Assembly: GCF_024713975.1 (NCBI RefSeq)
Contig: NC_091094.1
Coordinates: forward strand, 256,501-320,500
Direction: 5' to 3'
Origin: Paralichthys olivaceus
Lineage: Eukaryota; Chordata; Actinopteri; Pleuronectiformes; Paralichthyidae
DNA length: 64,000 nucleotides
Part shown: positions 63,001 to 64,000 of the stretch, one piece after another
Layout: the number at the start of each line of letters is the position of its first letter
Position numbering within the stretch: position 1 is the stretch's first letter
The notes under the pieces: generated by a model
Seen by the model: only the letters and a program-made list of their open reading frames with translations
Databases searched by the model: none
What the model was told of the DNA's origin: nothing
Made by a program: the position numbers and the translations under genes

Positions 63001-64000
63001 GTATATAAAGAGGGTCTGATCCTGTTTAAACCATAGATATATAAAGAGGGTCTGATCCTGTTTAAACCATAGATATATAAAGAGGGTCTGATCCTGTTTA
63101 AACCATAGACTGTATATAAAGAGGGTCTGATCCTGTTTAAACCACAGACTGTATATAAAGAGGGTCTGATCCTGTTTAAACCATAGACTGTATATAAAGA
63201 GGGTCTGATCCTGTTTAAACCATAGACTGTATATAAAGAGGGTCTGATCCTGTTTAAACCATAGATATATAAAGAGGGTCTGATCCTGTTTAAACCATAG
63301 ATATATAAAGAGGGTCTGATCCTGTTTAAACCATAGACTGTATATAAAGAGGGTCTGATCCTGTTTAAACCACAGACTGTATATAAAGAGGGTCTGATCC
63401 TGTTTAAACCATAGATATATAAAGAGGGTCTGATCCTGTTTAAATCATAGACTGTATATAAAGAGGGTCTGATCCTGTTTAAACCACAGACTGTATATAA
63501 AGAGGGTCTGATCCTGTTTAAATCATAGACTGTATATAAAGAGGGTCTGATCCTGTTTAAACCATAGACTGTATATAAAGAGGGTCTGATCCTGTTTAAA
63601 CCATAGACTGTATATAAAGAGGGTCTGATCCTGTTTAAACCATAGATATATAAAGAGGGTCTGATCCTGTTTAAACCATAGACTGTATATAAAGAGGGTC
63701 TGATCCTGTTTAAACCACAGACTGTATATAAAGAGGGTCTGATCCTGTTTAAACCACAGACTGTATATAAAGAGGGTCTGATCCTGTTTAAATCATAGAT
63801 ATATAAAGAGGGTCTGATCCTGTTTAAACCATAGACTGTATATAAAGAGGGTCTGATCCTGTTTAAACCATAGACTGTATATAAAGAGGGTCTGATCCTG
63901 TTTAAACCATAGACTGTATATAAAGAGGGTCTGATCCTGTTTAAACCACAGACTGTATATAAAGAGGGTCTGATCCTGTTTAAATCATAGATATATAAAG
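60100..64000. repeat. 36/39-bp minisatellite, at least 3.9 kb, runs off the right edge
   Basis: About 103 units. Each has AGAGGGTCTGATCCTGTTTA followed by AACCATAGA; then either TATATAA (36 bp) or CTGTATATAA (39 bp). Units differ at very few other places (CCATAG/TCATAG/CCACAG), so the array is young or well homogenised. Every unit contains TATATAAAG and the palindrome GTTTAAAC (changed to GTTTAAAT in some). Confidence 0.97.

Overview
This window is nuclear DNA from a bony fish, most likely a percomorph teleost. The signs are split vertebrate genes with GT-AG introns, typical percomorph dispersed repeats (a MITE of the AAGGTTCAGTGTGT type, a hAT MITE, L2/CR1/Rex1-like LINE tails), very many CA/TG microsatellites, and gene order partly shared with human 3p21 (RNF123/AMIGO3) and 1q32 (ASCL5/PPP1R15B). 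There is no prokaryotic, CRISPR, rRNA or tRNA content that I can see.

Layout. (1) 373-43,300, minus strand: rnf123 (KPC1 ubiquitin ligase). I rebuilt 36 coding exons by splice sites, reading phase and family similarity. They give 1,238 codons plus one base with every junction in phase. Only the last part, with the RING finger, lies off the left edge. (2) 4,772-6,427, plus strand: amigo3, a complete single-exon adhesion receptor nested antisense in the 14.8-kb last visible intron of rnf123. (3) 45,447-51,629, minus: aldh4a1, 15 coding exons, complete, 556 aa, mitochondrial proline catabolism. (4) 54,544-55,047, plus: ascl5, a bHLH transcription factor. (5) 57,192-59,274, minus: ppp1r15b (CReP), two exons, 660 aa, the eIF2alpha phosphatase targeting subunit. 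(6) 60,100-64,000: a minisatellite running off the right edge.

What stands out is not a new gene cassette but the non-coding architecture. Roughly 30% of the window (my estimate) is tandem array, and the arrays sit in rnf123 introns, often touching splice sites. Two rnf123 introns look like AT-AC introns of the minor (U12) spliceosome; one carries a CA expansion and stays open in frame. Another array repeats a 3' splice site about a dozen times. Two arrays extend polypyrimidine tracts directly upstream of acceptors, and three repeat branch-point-like CTAAC or CTGAC. Outside splicing, an aldh4a1 intron has about 30 AGGTCA half sites spaced as DR5, an rnf123 intron has about 14 NF-Y-type CCAAT boxes at 30 bp, and ppp1r15b has several upstream ORFs, one made of a 15-bp tandem repeat. 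The 29.4-31.05 kb and 60-64 kb arrays share a 15-bp core, suggesting both grew from the same dispersed teleost sequence.

The genes do not form a pathway. ppp1r15b (stress translation) and rnf123 (ubiquitylation) are housekeeping regulators, aldh4a1 is metabolic, amigo3 is a neural surface protein and ascl5 is a tissue-specific transcription factor.
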